Source of the DNA: Terriglobia bacterium
Lineage (GTDB): Bacteria > Acidobacteriota > Terriglobia > Terriglobales > Acidobacteriaceae
Direction: 5' to 3'
DNA length: 64,000 nucleotides
NCBI GenBank assembly: GCA_020073465.1
Contig: JAIQFC010000026.1
Span: forward strand, 19,500 to 83,499
Shown: positions 8,287 to 16,774 of the stretch, piece by piece
Numbering within the stretch: position 1 is the stretch's first letter
Layout of the letters: each line of letters starts with the position of its first letter
Notes under the pieces: generated by a model
The model's database searches: none
What the model was told of the DNA's origin: nothing
What the model saw: the letters and a program-made list of their open reading frames with translations, nothing else
Translations under genes and position numbers: made by a program

Positions 8287-8715
8287 TTAGCCGGCTCTGG
8301 CGGCGGCTCGCTTTCGCGCCGCTTGAGACTTGACGGGGCCGGTGCCGGTGGGAGGCTTTCGCATGCCGTCCAACAAGTCCTTCAACACAACCGCGTTGTT
8401 ACGCTTCTCGTTCTTCGAGGCGAAAAGTAGGGTGAGGCGCTTCCTTTTGTGCACCAACGTGTAAAGCTGGTGTAATTCAGACTCAGCTTCGGGATGCGAA
8501 AGTTCCTTCAAATATTTTCTGCGAAAACTTTGCCATTGATCGGGCTGGGAATGGTACCACTTGCGCAGCGCGTCAGAGGGCGCGAGATTACGCAGCCATG
8601 CGTGGAGGGCGGCGTCGGCTTTGGTCAGGCCTCGGGGCCAGAGACGATCGACTAGCACGCGCGCTCCATCCGCGCGCGACGGTGGCACGTAAATTCGCTT
8701 CACGGCAACAGTCAT
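8287..8715 (-). CDS. DUF488 family protein, YeaO-like
   Basis: 142 residues. It matches the YeaO branch of DUF488: RIYVPPSRADGARVLVDRLWPRGLTK near the N-terminus, WLRNLAPSDALRKWYH near 43, and LTLLFASKNEKRNNAVVLKDLL near 95. No enzymatic function is established for the family. The basic C-terminal tail (AARKRAAARAG) may be disordered. The gene is divergent from the cytochrome c gene, with both coding regions separated by only about 70 bases. A second, differently branched DUF488 protein is encoded at 10775-11308. Confidence 0.85.
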   Translation of the reverse strand: MTVAVKRIYVPPSRADGARVLVDRLWPRGLTKADAALHAWLRNLAPSDALRKWYHSQPDQWQSFRRKYLKELSHPEAESELHQLYTLVHKRKRLTLLFASKNEKRNNAVVLKDLLDGMRKPPTGTGPVKSQAARKRAAARAG

Positions 8716-8782
8716 GGCTTTCTTCTATTATTGTAAGGCCGAAGTCGAGGACGCATATTTGGCTGGGGAGAAGCAACGAGTC

Positions 8783-9199
8783 ATGCAACAGGTAAACGTG
8801 GCCCTTGGTGGTCGCTGGAGAAATCTTCACCGCTCAGGATGGCGGCGGATGTTTGCGGCGCTGGTCTGGTCGTTGAGCCTGGTCATGTTCGCTGCATGCG
8901 ACGTGCAGCGCCGCAAGTCGGATGCGGAACTTGGACTCAATCCGCAGCAGATCGCTGGACGAAAAATCTATGACTCCTACTGCGACCGCTGTCATGAGCC
9001 TTATTCCACCCGCGGCAAGAAAGGGCCGGGACTGCAAGGGGTTTTCAAACACCAGTACCTCTCGCTCAGCGGGCTGCCGGCAAACGACGAGCGGGTCACC
9101 GACATCATTCGCGTGGGGCGTAACGCGATGCCGGGTTACAGCCAAACGCTAAGCCAGCAGGATACTCAGGATTTGCTGGCGTACATGCACACGTTGTAG
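8783..9199 (+). CDS. Mono-haem cytochrome c lipoprotein
   Basis: About 138 residues from ATG 8783. A hydrophobic segment ends in the lipobox-like VMFAAC (about residue 36), so the protein is probably a lipoprotein anchored in the periplasm. Haem is bound by CDRCH (about 71-75) with the axial methionine in NAMPGYSQTLS near 116. The class I ending DLLAYMHTL is present. It resembles small electron-transfer c-type cytochromes (cytochrome_CBB3 family). ATG 8714 would overlap the opposite gene and add a non-signal-like extension; ATG 8849 is an alternative start that still keeps the lipobox. Confidence 0.88.
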   Translation: MQQVNVALGGRWRNLHRSGWRRMFAALVWSLSLVMFAACDVQRRKSDAELGLNPQQIAGRKIYDSYCDRCHEPYSTRGKKGPGLQGVFKHQYLSLSGLPANDERVTDIIRVGRNAMPGYSQTLSQQDTQDLLAYMHTL

Positions 9200-9261
9200 A
9201 TCACGCTGGCCGAGGTTCACGGGGGCAGGGTCTTCGCTGTATTTCATGGGATAATCTCGCC

Positions 9262-10758
9262 GTGAAGAGTGCTGCAAAATCGGAACTTTTTCGCCGGTTG
9301 CCGTCGGTGGACGAACTTCTGCGGACGGCGGCTGTAGCCGAGCTTGCGGCCAGTTCCGGGTCTGCCACGGTGACGGATGCGGCGCGGGCGGTGGTAGGCA
9401 GGCTGCGCGAGGAAATTGCTTCCGGGCTGCTCGACGAGCAGTCGCTGGATGTGGCACTGGCGGGAGTGCCGGGTGCGATCGAACAGCAACTGCGCAGGAT
9501 GCTCGGCTACTCGTTGTGCGCGGTGATCAACGCTACCGGAGTCATCCTGCATACCAATCTGGGGCGCGCTCCGCTGGGGGCCGCGGCGATCGAGCGTGTT
9601 CGCGAGACTTCGGCGGTCTATTCGAATCTGGAGTTCGAGCTGGAGACCGGAGAGCGCGGGAAGAGGGATGTTCATGTGGAACGGTTGTTTCGCCGGCTGC
9701 TTTCAGACGAGGGCGCGGTTGCACGGGCCGCCGGGCTTCGCCCCTTCGACACGCTCAGGGCAGGCTCAGGCGGGACAGCCGAGGCGGCTGTCTCTACGCG
9801 AGCAGATGTTTCTACGATCGTTGTGAACAACAATGCGGCGGCAGTGTTGCTGGCGCTCAACACGCTGGCCGAGGGCGGAGAGGTCATCGTTTCGCGCGGG
9901 GAGCTGGTGGAGATTGGGGGATCGTTTCGCATTCCGGACGTGATGGCGAAATCGGGTGCGATTCTGCGGGAGGTCGGGACTACTAACCGGACACGGGTTG
10001 CCGATTATGAGCGAGCGATCAACGAGCGCACGCGGCTGTTGTTGCGGGTGCACCGCTCGAACTTTGAGATTACCGGTTTCACGGAGCAGGCTTCCATTGC
10101 GGAACTCGTGGAGTTAGCGCGCAGGCGCGGCTTGCCATTGATGGAGGATCTGGGCAGCGGAGCGCTGGTGGACTTGCAGTCTTTTGGCATCAGCGGCGAG
10201 CCGAGTGTGCTCGACAGTTTGCGCAGCGGAGTGGATGTGGTGACCTACAGCGGGGACAAGCTGCTGGGGGGGCCGCAGGCGGGGCTGATCAGCGGGCGGC
10301 GTGAGCTGGTTTCGCGGATGCGCGCGAATTCCCTGTTTCGGGCGTTGCGTGTCGACAAGCTTACCTATGCGGCGCTGGAGGCTACGCTTCTGGCTTACGT
10401 AAAACACAATCATGACGCCATCCCGACGCTGCGCATGATGCGGCTGACCAAGGAGGAAATCGGGCGGCGCGCGCAGGCGATGACGGGGCAAGTCAAGTCC
10501 TCCAAGTTGAAGGTTGAAGTGATCGATGGCGACTCGGTCATCGGGGGTGGGGCGGCGCCGTCTTCCGTGCTGCCGACACGCCTTCTGGCGTTGAGCTGCG
10601 AAGATCTCGGAGCAGACGAATTGGCGGCGCGGCTGCGCGCGTCGGATCCGCCGATCATCACGCGGGTGGAGGAAGGGCGGGTGCTGCTCGATCTGCGGAC
10701 GGTGTTTCCGGAGCAGGATGGGATGATTGCGGCTGCGCTCCATCGGATCGCGGCTTGA
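9262..10758 (+). CDS. selA: L-seryl-tRNA(Sec) selenium transferase with a repeat-derived insertion
   Basis: 498 residues; SelA is usually near 460. It is the PLP enzyme that converts Ser-tRNA(Sec) to Sec-tRNA(Sec). Landmarks are INATGVILHTNLGRAPL (about 92), VVNNNAAAVLLALN (about 190), SRGELVEIGGSFRIPDVM, VGTTNRT and the PLP-lysine in YSGDKLLGGPQAG (about 333). Between the small-helix segment FRRLL and VVNNNAAA there are some 30 extra residues (GLRPFDTLRAGSGGTAEAAVSTRADV) encoded by dispersed palindromes. The frame and all catalytic motifs are intact. The start is GTG 9262. No selB, selD or tRNA-Sec is in the window. Confidence 0.95.
   Translation: MKSAAKSELFRRLPSVDELLRTAAVAELAASSGSATVTDAARAVVGRLREEIASGLLDEQSLDVALAGVPGAIEQQLRRMLGYSLCAVINATGVILHTNLGRAPLGAAAIERVRETSAVYSNLEFELETGERGKRDVHVERLFRRLLSDEGAVARAAGLRPFDTLRAGSGGTAEAAVSTRADVSTIVVNNNAAAVLLALNTLAEGGEVIVSRGELVEIGGSFRIPDVMAKSGAILREVGTTNRTRVADYERAINERTRLLLRVHRSNFEITGFTEQASIAELVELARRRGLPLMEDLGSGALVDLQSFGISGEPSVLDSLRSGVDVVTYSGDKLLGGPQAGLISGRRELVSRMRANSLFRALRVDKLTYAALEATLLAYVKHNHDAIPTLRMMRLTKEEIGRRAQAMTGQVKSSKLKVEVIDGDSVIGGGAAPSSVLPTRLLALSCEDLGADELAARLRASDPPIITRVEEGRVLLDLRTVFPEQDGMIAAALHRIAA
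9733..9800. repeat. Palindromic repeats inserted in frame within selA
   Basis: Two dispersed motifs lie back to back inside the gene. One is CCCTTCGACACGCTCAGGGC (9742-9761), a type also near 19370 and 56949. The other is the GAGG-loop palindrome GGACAGCCGAGGCGGCTGTC (9773-9792), also at 1222 and 57498. Their translation interrupts an otherwise conserved SelA alignment region. Confidence 0.8.
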
Positions 10759-10774
10759 GCGCATCGAAAGATTG

Positions 10775-11308
10775 GTGGCTCTTCTCTATACCATCGGGCA
10801 TTCCACGCGCACACTCGACGAGCTGATCGAGACACTGCAGGCTCACAAGATACAGACGCTGATTGACATTCGCGCGTTTCCGATGTCGCGACGTTTGCCG
10901 CAGTTCAATCGGGAGTCGCTGGAGACAAGCCTGCCTGCGGCGGCGGGAATTTTCTACATCTGGATGAAAGCTCTGGGCGGATATCGCAAGAAGGTACTGG
11001 AAGAGTCGCCCAATATCGGTCTGCGCAACGAGAGTTTCCGCAACTACGCGGATTACATGCTTACGCCGGAGTTCGAAGCCGCCATCGCCCCACTGACTTC
11101 GTTGGCTGAGAAGTCGCGAACGGTGTACATGTGCGCGGAGCGGGTGTACTTTCGTTGCCACCGCATGCTGGTGTCGGACTGGCTGGTCGCGCACGGGCAT
11201 GAAGTGGAGCATGTCGATGACGTTGGGCCCACGAGACCGCATCAGCTGACGTCCGAGGCCCGCTTGATCGAGGGGCGGATGATTTATCGTGGAGATCGGC
11301 TGTTGTAG
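10775..11308 (+). CDS. DUF488 domain protein
   Basis: 177 residues from GTG 10775, 16 bases after selA. Family features are LYTIGHSTRTLDELIETL at the N-terminus, TLIDIRAFPMSRRLPQFN near 35, and the pair MCAERVYFRCHRMLVSDWL near 125, whose cysteines (MCAE...CHR) are conserved in this DUF488 branch. Its role is unknown; some family members are suggested to act in DNA or oxidative-stress processes, without proof. A longer reading from 10727 would overlap selA and lacks conserved sequence. It is probably co-transcribed with selA. Confidence 0.85.
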   Translation: MALLYTIGHSTRTLDELIETLQAHKIQTLIDIRAFPMSRRLPQFNRESLETSLPAAAGIFYIWMKALGGYRKKVLEESPNIGLRNESFRNYADYMLTPEFEAAIAPLTSLAEKSRTVYMCAERVYFRCHRMLVSDWLVAHGHEVEHVDDVGPTRPHQLTSEARLIEGRMIYRGDRLL

Positions 11309-11340
11309 GGAATTGGTCTTTGCTGGTGGGCAAGTCAGAA

Positions 11341-11382
11341 CCCCCACCCTCTCGCAAAAAGCGCGAGAAGAGTGGGGCACCC
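11341..11382. repeat. Long hairpin ending GGGGCACCC, copy 2
   Basis: CCCCCACCCTCTCGC and GCGAGAAGAGTGGGG-type arms surround AAAAAGC, ending GGGGCACCC as in the copy at 2048-2094. It lies 20 bases upstream of the acpS start, so it could influence that gene's expression. Confidence 0.7.
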
Positions 11383-11402
11383 TAAACAGCGAGAGAAATT
11401 CC

Positions 11403-11780
11403 ATGATTGTTGGCACTGGCATCGACATCGCCGAAGTTCCGCGCATTCGGATGTCCATCGAGCGCTTTGGAGACCGCTTTGTACAGCGAATCTTTACGGC
11501 GGGAGAGATCCGCTATTGCGAATCCAAGGCAAATCGTGTGGAGCGCTACGCGGCGCGGTTTGCGGCGAAGGAGGCGGCGATGAAGGCTCTGGGCACAGGA
11601 TGGAATCACGGGGTGCGCTGGCGCGATTGTGAAGTGGTTCGCATGCCGGGCGGGAGACCGACGATGAGCTTTCATGGGAAAGCGGGAGAGATTGCGGCGC
11701 GGCTGGGAGTGAAGAATGCGGCTTTGTCAATTTCGCATACCGCAGACCAGGCGATTGCGCAGGTGATTCTGGAAAGCTGA
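11403..11780 (+). CDS. acpS: Holo-[acyl-carrier-protein] synthase
   Basis: 125 residues, the standard AcpS length. It transfers phosphopantetheine from CoA to the ACP serine. Motifs are GTGIDIAEVPRI at the N-terminus (metal-binding Asp in GIDI), ARFAAKEAAMKALGTG (about 52-67, with the Glu and Lys of the KEA signature) and LSISHTADQAIAQV near the C-terminus. ATG 11403 fits the family N-terminus; upstream in-frame sequence from 11289 crosses the hairpin repeat and is rejected. Its substrate acpP is encoded 7 kb away. Confidence 0.96.
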   Translation: MIVGTGIDIAEVPRIRMSIERFGDRFVQRIFTAGEIRYCESKANRVERYAARFAAKEAAMKALGTGWNHGVRWRDCEVVRMPGGRPTMSFHGKAGEIAARLGVKNAALSISHTADQAIAQVILES

Positions 11781-11839
11781 GGTTTGCAAACAGGAGGTTT
11801 CACGAGAATCTTCTGCTAGACTGTCGCCGCGAACCAATT

Positions 11840-14242
11840 ATGGCCGCTACCATACCGACTCCTGTTCCAACCTCCAGCAAGAACGAAGTTCCCGAGAAAA
11901 TTCTTCTAGCGGGACTGGCGCTGGCCAGCTTCTCCGCTTTGTCGCTGGAACTCGCGCTGACGCGTCTGTTTTCCGTCGTGTTGTTCTATCACTTCGCGTT
12001 TCTGGCAATTTCGATCGCGCTGCTGGGGCTTGGTGCGGGTGGGGTTTTCGCCTATCTATGGAGAGAAAGATTGGGTGGCATCGACACAAGGAAGCTTGCC
12101 ACTCGGATCTGCCTGGCGAATTCGATCGTGGTTGTACTCGTCCTCGAGGTGGTGTTGCACGTGCCGGTGGCGCTTGAGGTCTCGGGCAAGAATTTTCTCC
12201 GGCTCACGGTATTGTATCTCGCCGCTGCTGTGCCGTTCTTCCTGACCGGGCTGCTTTTCTCAGTGGTCTTTGCCCGTGAATCGCGACGCATTCCCCGGCT
12301 TTACGGAGCTGATCTATGCGGCGGCGCGCTGGCGTGTCTGGCGGTCGTGGTGCTGCTGAATTCGCTGGGTGGCCCAAACACGATTCTTTTTTCCGGTGTG
12401 ACGATGGCCGCGGCGGGCGCAATCTGGGCCGCATCCAGCAAGGCCCGGCAAACGGCGGGGCTGTTCGTCGTGGCGCTGCTGGCGCTGATTGCGGCGAATG
12501 ACTCTGGCCGCCTGATCGACGTGGTGTATGCCAAGGGAATCTTCCGTGACCCGGCGTGGGTGGAATTCGCGCAGTGGAACGCGCTCTCGCGGATCGAAGT
12601 GGACCGCCTGGGTCCGGCCACCAAAGACATCGTGATCGATGCGGACGCTTCCACCTACATCATGAATGCGGATGTGTCGCGCTGGCACGACACCGACTGG
12701 GAAGCCGATCTGATGTCGGCGCCGCCGGCGGTGGCCAATGTGCTGCGCCCGCGGGGAGAGTTCGCCATCATTGGGCCGGGCGGAGGAGTGGACGTGCTGC
12801 GCGCGGTCGCCAACGGAAGCCCCAACGTGACCGGGATTGAAATCAATCCCATCATCGCCAACACCATCATGCGGGGGCGGTATGCGGCCTACTCCCAGCA
12901 TCTTTACCAGCGGCCGGAGGTGCACATCCAGGTGACCGACGGGCGGTCGTTTCTGCGGTCGACCTCGCAGCGGTTCGACGTAGTGCAAATGACGCTGGTC
13001 GATACCTGGGCATCGACCGCGGCGGGCGCATTCGCACTCAGCGAGAACAATTTGTACACGGTGGAGGCCTTCCGCGAGTATTTTGACCATCTCAAGCCCG
13101 ATGGCATGATCGCGATCACGCGCTGGGAGTTTCGCCATCCGCGCGAGGCGCTGCGCGTAGTCGCAGTGGCGATGGAGGCGCTGCACCGGCTGGGAGTCGC
13201 CAATCCGGCGCGCCATTTCATTGTTGCGTCTCAGGGAGAGCTCAACGAGGACGGCATTCCAGTCGTCGTGCTTGCGAAAAAGAGCGCGTTCACAACGGCG
13301 GAAGAAGCTGCGGTACGCGCTCACTTGGCGCGTTATCCGGCTCTCGCGGTTTTGTATCTGCCCTCGCAGCCGGGGCTGAATCCTTTTTCCGAACTGATCG
13401 CCCGGAATGATCCGTACGCATTCGCGCGCGATTATGCTTACAACGTTGCGCCGGTTACGGACAATGCGCCGTTCTTTTTCTTCACCCTTAAGCCGGGACA
13501 GATTCTGGGCGAGAAGGGATTGCAGCAGGGAGTGGATTGGAAGGTGAACCTCGGGGTGCTGGTTCTGGTTCTTGTGCTGGTGATTTCGTTGGTGGCGGTG
13601 CTTGCTTTTCTGGTGCTGCCTCTGGCGCTCAAGAAAGGAGGAGCGCGGAAATCGCCGGTCGCGCTCCTCTACTTTGTGGCGGTCGGGCTGGGCTATATTC
13701 TGGTAGAGATCGCGTTCATCCAGCGATTCGTGCTCTTCCTGGGACACCCTACCTACGCGCTCACCGTGGTGATTTTCCTGCTGATGCTGTCGAGCGGCGC
13801 GGGCAGCCTGTTCTCGCGGATGTGGCTGCCGCGAACGGAACTGGGCTGGGTGCCGTTGGTGCTGGTGATTGTGACGCTTCTGGCGGATGTATTTTTCCTG
13901 CCCGGCCGGCTGGCCGCTCTGGTCGGATTGGGGTTCGGCTACAGACTCCTGGTGAGCGGCGTGATTCTTGTGCCTTTGGGCTTCGTGATGGGAATGCCGT
14001 TTCCTACCGGGCTGCGGGCGCTGGCGTCGGCTCCGGCGCCAGAGTTTCCAGCAGGGGAGGCGTCTGCGGATAACGCGGTGGAGTGGGCGTGGGCGATGAA
14101 TGCAGCGGCCAGTGTGCTGGGATCAGTGCTGGCCATGGTGATCGCGATTCAATTTGGATTGACGGTGACGCTGGCTTGTGGAGTAGCTGCTTATCTCCTG
14201 GCGCTATTACTCACTTCTGCACTGCGGGTCAAAGCTGCTTAA
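11840..14242 (+). CDS. Polytopic membrane protein with spermidine-synthase-like domain
   Basis: 800 residues. N-terminal block of about six membrane helices (25-225), a soluble Rossmann-like methyltransferase/aminopropyltransferase domain (about 255-560), then about six more helices (565-795). The soluble domain carries IIGPGGGVDVLRAV (about 309-322), the acidic TGIEINP and the VTDGRSFLRS motif, the cofactor-binding path of spermidine synthases. The polyamine-synthase DTWA-like segment is VDTWASTAAGAF. Such membrane-fused SpeE-like proteins are common in Acidobacteriota, but their substrates are unknown. I would not assume it makes spermidine. It starts about 60 bases after acpS. Confidence 0.85.
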   Translation: MAATIPTPVPTSSKNEVPEKILLAGLALASFSALSLELALTRLFSVVLFYHFAFLAISIALLGLGAGGVFAYLWRERLGGIDTRKLATRICLANSIVVVLVLEVVLHVPVALEVSGKNFLRLTVLYLAAAVPFFLTGLLFSVVFARESRRIPRLYGADLCGGALACLAVVVLLNSLGGPNTILFSGVTMAAAGAIWAASSKARQTAGLFVVALLALIAANDSGRLIDVVYAKGIFRDPAWVEFAQWNALSRIEVDRLGPATKDIVIDADASTYIMNADVSRWHDTDWEADLMSAPPAVANVLRPRGEFAIIGPGGGVDVLRAVANGSPNVTGIEINPIIANTIMRGRYAAYSQHLYQRPEVHIQVTDGRSFLRSTSQRFDVVQMTLVDTWASTAAGAFALSENNLYTVEAFREYFDHLKPDGMIAITRWEFRHPREALRVVAVAMEALHRLGVANPARHFIVASQGELNEDGIPVVVLAKKSAFTTAEEAAVRAHLARYPALAVLYLPSQPGLNPFSELIARNDPYAFARDYAYNVAPVTDNAPFFFFTLKPGQILGEKGLQQGVDWKVNLGVLVLVLVLVISLVAVLAFLVLPLALKKGGARKSPVALLYFVAVGLGYILVEIAFIQRFVLFLGHPTYALTVVIFLLMLSSGAGSLFSRMWLPRTELGWVPLVLVIVTLLADVFFLPGRLAALVGLGFGYRLLVSGVILVPLGFVMGMPFPTGLRALASAPAPEFPAGEASADNAVEWAWAMNAAASVLGSVLAMVIAIQFGLTVTLACGVAAYLLALLLTSALRVKAA

Positions 14243-14346
14243 GCGGGTTCCAGGTTTGTTATCATGCGGTCTGCGGGCTGGTCACCAGTCAGAGCGGTTG
14301 GAGTGGCTGGCGGAAAACACGCATACTGGCGCGATGAGGAAATCTT

Positions 14347-15426
14347 TTGCCTAGCCAGAAGCAGGTCAAATGGTCGCAGCTGCGCGTGGGCCTCACGGTG
14401 ATCTTTGCCAGCGTGACGCTCGCCGTCCTGCTGTTCCTGATGAGCGGGACCGGCGGTCTGTTCACCAAGCGAATTGCCCTCAAATCCTATTTCGATAACG
14501 CGAGTGGCTTGCGGGTGGGCGCGCCGGTGCGTCTGAGCGGCGTCGACATCGGCAACGTGGTCAAGATCAGCGTCGTGGAGGCCAAAGACAAACAACTTAC
14601 CCCCGTCGAGATCACGATGAAAGTGACCACGAAGTATGTCCGCGTTATGCGCAGGGACTCGGTCACTGAACTGGACACCGCGGGGGTACTGGGCGAGACC
14701 TATATTGATATCGACAGCGCCCAAGCTGTCGGTCCCCAGGTGCAGGATGGAGATACGCTGGCCACGCGGACGCATCCCGATTTCAACGAGGTGGTGCGTT
14801 CCAGCCAGAGCACGCTGCAGAACATGGATGCGCTGCTGAAGCGGGCGGACCGCATCCTGGCATTCGCGGAAAGCGGCAAAGGATCACTGGGAAAGTTGAT
14901 CTATGATCCGACGCTGTATAACCGGTTCTCGGCAACCGTTGGGGAGTTCCAAAAGATTGTCGACCAGATTGCCAGCGGCCAAGGCAGTCTGGGCGCGCTG
15001 ATCAGCAGCGACGAAGCATACAAGAAGTTTCTTGCGACGCTCGACAAGATGAACGCCGTGATTGACGACCTGCAGCAGGGGAAGGGCACGGCGGGAAAGT
15101 TCCTGAAGGATCCGTCACTCTATAACAACGCCAACGAGACGGTCGCGAACTTGAAGAAGTTTACCGAGGACATCAATGCTGGGAAGGGCACGCTCGGGAA
15201 ACTGAGCAAGGACGAGGAACTGGCGCGCAAGCTGGACAACACGATCAGCAAGCTTTCCGCTCTGACCACGGAACTGGAGGCCGGACAGGGAACAGCTGGA
15301 CGGCTCATCAAGGATGAATCGCTGTACAACAGCGCCAACCAGATGCTGGGGGAGACGCGGGAGCTGGTGAAGGCGATTCGTGAGAATCCGAAGAAGTACC
15401 TCAGCATCAAACTGCACATTTTCTGA
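14347..15426 (+). CDS. MCE/MlaD-family lipid-transport protein
   Basis: 359 residues. One N-terminal membrane anchor (about 14-36), an MCE domain (about 40-120, with YFDNASGLRVGAPVRLSGVDIGNV) and a long helical C-terminus. That tail has about five repeats of some 35-40 residues, each starting G(K/Q)G(S/T)LG.L or GTAG and continuing with D..LY, as in GSLGKLIYDPTLYN, GSLGALISSDEAYK, GTAGKFLKDPSLYN, GTLGKLSKDEELAR and GTAGRLIKDESLYN. MCE proteins ferry phospholipids across the periplasm with an ABC transporter, not seen here. Start TTG 14347 has GAGGAA six bases upstream; the ATG at 14334 stops at once. Confidence 0.9.
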   Translation: MPSQKQVKWSQLRVGLTVIFASVTLAVLLFLMSGTGGLFTKRIALKSYFDNASGLRVGAPVRLSGVDIGNVVKISVVEAKDKQLTPVEITMKVTTKYVRVMRRDSVTELDTAGVLGETYIDIDSAQAVGPQVQDGDTLATRTHPDFNEVVRSSQSTLQNMDALLKRADRILAFAESGKGSLGKLIYDPTLYNRFSATVGEFQKIVDQIASGQGSLGALISSDEAYKKFLATLDKMNAVIDDLQQGKGTAGKFLKDPSLYNNANETVANLKKFTEDINAGKGTLGKLSKDEELARKLDNTISKLSALTTELEAGQGTAGRLIKDESLYNSANQMLGETRELVKAIRENPKKYLSIKLHIF

Positions 15427-15599
15427 GATACTTCGGGGGCTGAAGCCCCAAGAGAAAAGGGAAGCTTTATCGCAGCGTTAAAAACGCTGCGCCACCCAAT
15501 TCAGGCTTATTCAGCAAACTGAAAAGCCGCAAGTGGTTTGGGACGCTTACGGCGCGGCTTGAAGCCGCGCCCTTTCAAAACATCAATCGCAATGTCGAT
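15427..15599. repeat. Three hairpin repeats between MCE gene and DUF1634 gene
   Basis: In order: GGGGCTGAAGCCCC (15436-15449), CGCAGCGTTAAAAACGCTGCG (15471-15491) and the REP-like palindrome with CTTTCAAAA tail (15551-15580, copy 2 of the family at 3071 and 25905). The flanking genes converge, so the hairpins may also act as transcription or mRNA-stability barriers. No gene is present. Confidence 0.8.
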
Positions 15600-15899
15600 C
15601 TAGTGCTCACCGATCCCGAAGAGGGCTCCCAGCAGCAGGATCACGAGCACGCCCAAGGAAATCCACCCATACTTCAAGTCTTTTTCCCGGAAGAACAGGA
15701 AGCAGGCAACCAGCACGCGAACCGCAGGCGTGGCGAGCATCAGCAGCACGCCGGCGCGCTCAATATCCAGCGGAATGCGGCCGGTCATAAATAATCCGTC
15801 GATCAGCCCGGCGAGCATGATGAAGAAGCATCCGAAGGCACCAATGCGGAGCACCAGGGCGACGGCACGGTCGAACGCGGGTTCGCGGACTTGACTCAT
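15600..15899 (-). CDS. DUF1634 membrane protein
   Basis: 99 residues with three hydrophobic segments (about 14-35, 47-67, 77-95), matching the small DUF1634 family. Its start overlaps the stop of the TauE-like gene by four bases (ATGA), so translation is coupled. DUF1634 genes commonly follow a TauE/SafE permease, suggesting a small partner subunit. Function is not established. Confidence 0.85.
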   Translation of the reverse strand: MSQVREPAFDRAVALVLRIGAFGCFFIMLAGLIDGLFMTGRIPLDIERAGVLLMLATPAVRVLVACFLFFREKDLKYGWISLGVLVILLLGALFGIGEH

Positions 15900-16699
15900 G
15901 AGGCGCCACCGGTCAGCAGGTGCACGATCAAGCGTCCTGCCAGATAGAGCATGACGGCGACCAGAAGGAAGACCACGTGGCGCGCGTGAATGCGCGGGGC
16001 CAGGCGGGCGCCGAGCAAAGAGCCGAGGAAGACTCCGACGGCGAGCGGCGCCGCATACTGCACCAGGATGTCGCCACGGCGGTAGTAGACGATGGCGCTG
16101 GCAGCGGCGGTGACGCCAATCATGAAGTTTGAAGTAGCAGTGGCCACCATCAGCGGAACGTTCATGAACAGGTACATCACCGGGACCTTGATGGGACCAC
16201 CGCCGATGCCGAGCAGTCCGGAAAGCGCCCCGGCGACGAGGGAGGCCCCGAGTCCCAGCGGATAGCGCTTGGGCTCGTACGGCGGAATGACGAGTTCACC
16301 ATTGACGTGGGTGGGAGAGGATTCGTCATCGGGCTTCACTTTGCCGCCGCGCCACAGAATCGTGATGGCGCTGTAGAGCAGGAATCCGGCGAACAAGCCT
16401 TCCAGCGCGTTGCGGTTGAAGTATCCAACCAGATAGGCGGTGACGGCCGCACCTAGCGACGTGGCTAGTTCGAGCGTCATCCCGAGGCGAATATCCGTGG
16501 TGTGGCGCTGCAGGTGGACGGAGGAGCTTGCAGCCGAAGTCGTAATCACCGCTACGAGGCTCGTGCCGATTGCCTCACGAATGGGAATGCCGAAGTGCAG
16601 GGCGAGAATAGGCGTGAGCAAAACGCCACCGCCAATGCCGGTGAGCGCGCCAAGCAATCCCGCAAAAAAGCCGAGCACGACCAGGAGGACGCTTACCAA
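15896..16699 (-). CDS. TauE/SafE family permease (sulfite exporter-like)
   Basis: 267 residues with about seven to eight membrane helices in two similar halves. Each half begins with a G-rich helix: GLLGALTGIGGGVLLTPIL (about 12-30) and GALSGLLGIGGGPIKVPVM (about 155-175). These paired motifs define the TauE/SafE (DUF81) family, which exports organosulfur or sulfite-type anions. Substrate is unknown here. It is followed by the translationally coupled DUF1634 gene. Confidence 0.9.
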   Translation of the reverse strand: MVSVLLVVLGFFAGLLGALTGIGGGVLLTPILALHFGIPIREAIGTSLVAVITTSAASSSVHLQRHTTDIRLGMTLELATSLGAAVTAYLVGYFNRNALEGLFAGFLLYSAITILWRGGKVKPDDESSPTHVNGELVIPPYEPKRYPLGLGASLVAGALSGLLGIGGGPIKVPVMYLFMNVPLMVATATSNFMIGVTAAASAIVYYRRGDILVQYAAPLAVGVFLGSLLGARLAPRIHARHVVFLLVAVMLYLAGRLIVHLLTGGAS

Positions 16700-16774
16700 G
16701 TGAGCCAGACCCTCCGGCGGACAGACTTGGGGCGCGAACAGAATGTCGATGTGTTGAGGAAGGACATGGGCGGG

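Noticed and set aside
9262..11308. Complete selenocysteine locus
   Set aside because: Only selA is present; no selB, selD, tRNA-Sec or obvious in-frame UGA selenoprotein gene was recognised in the window.
12314..13747. 477-codon minus-strand frame opposite the spermidine-synthase-like gene
   Set aside because: Arg/His-rich shadow of a high-GC gene; the plus-strand frame has clear domains and membrane helices.
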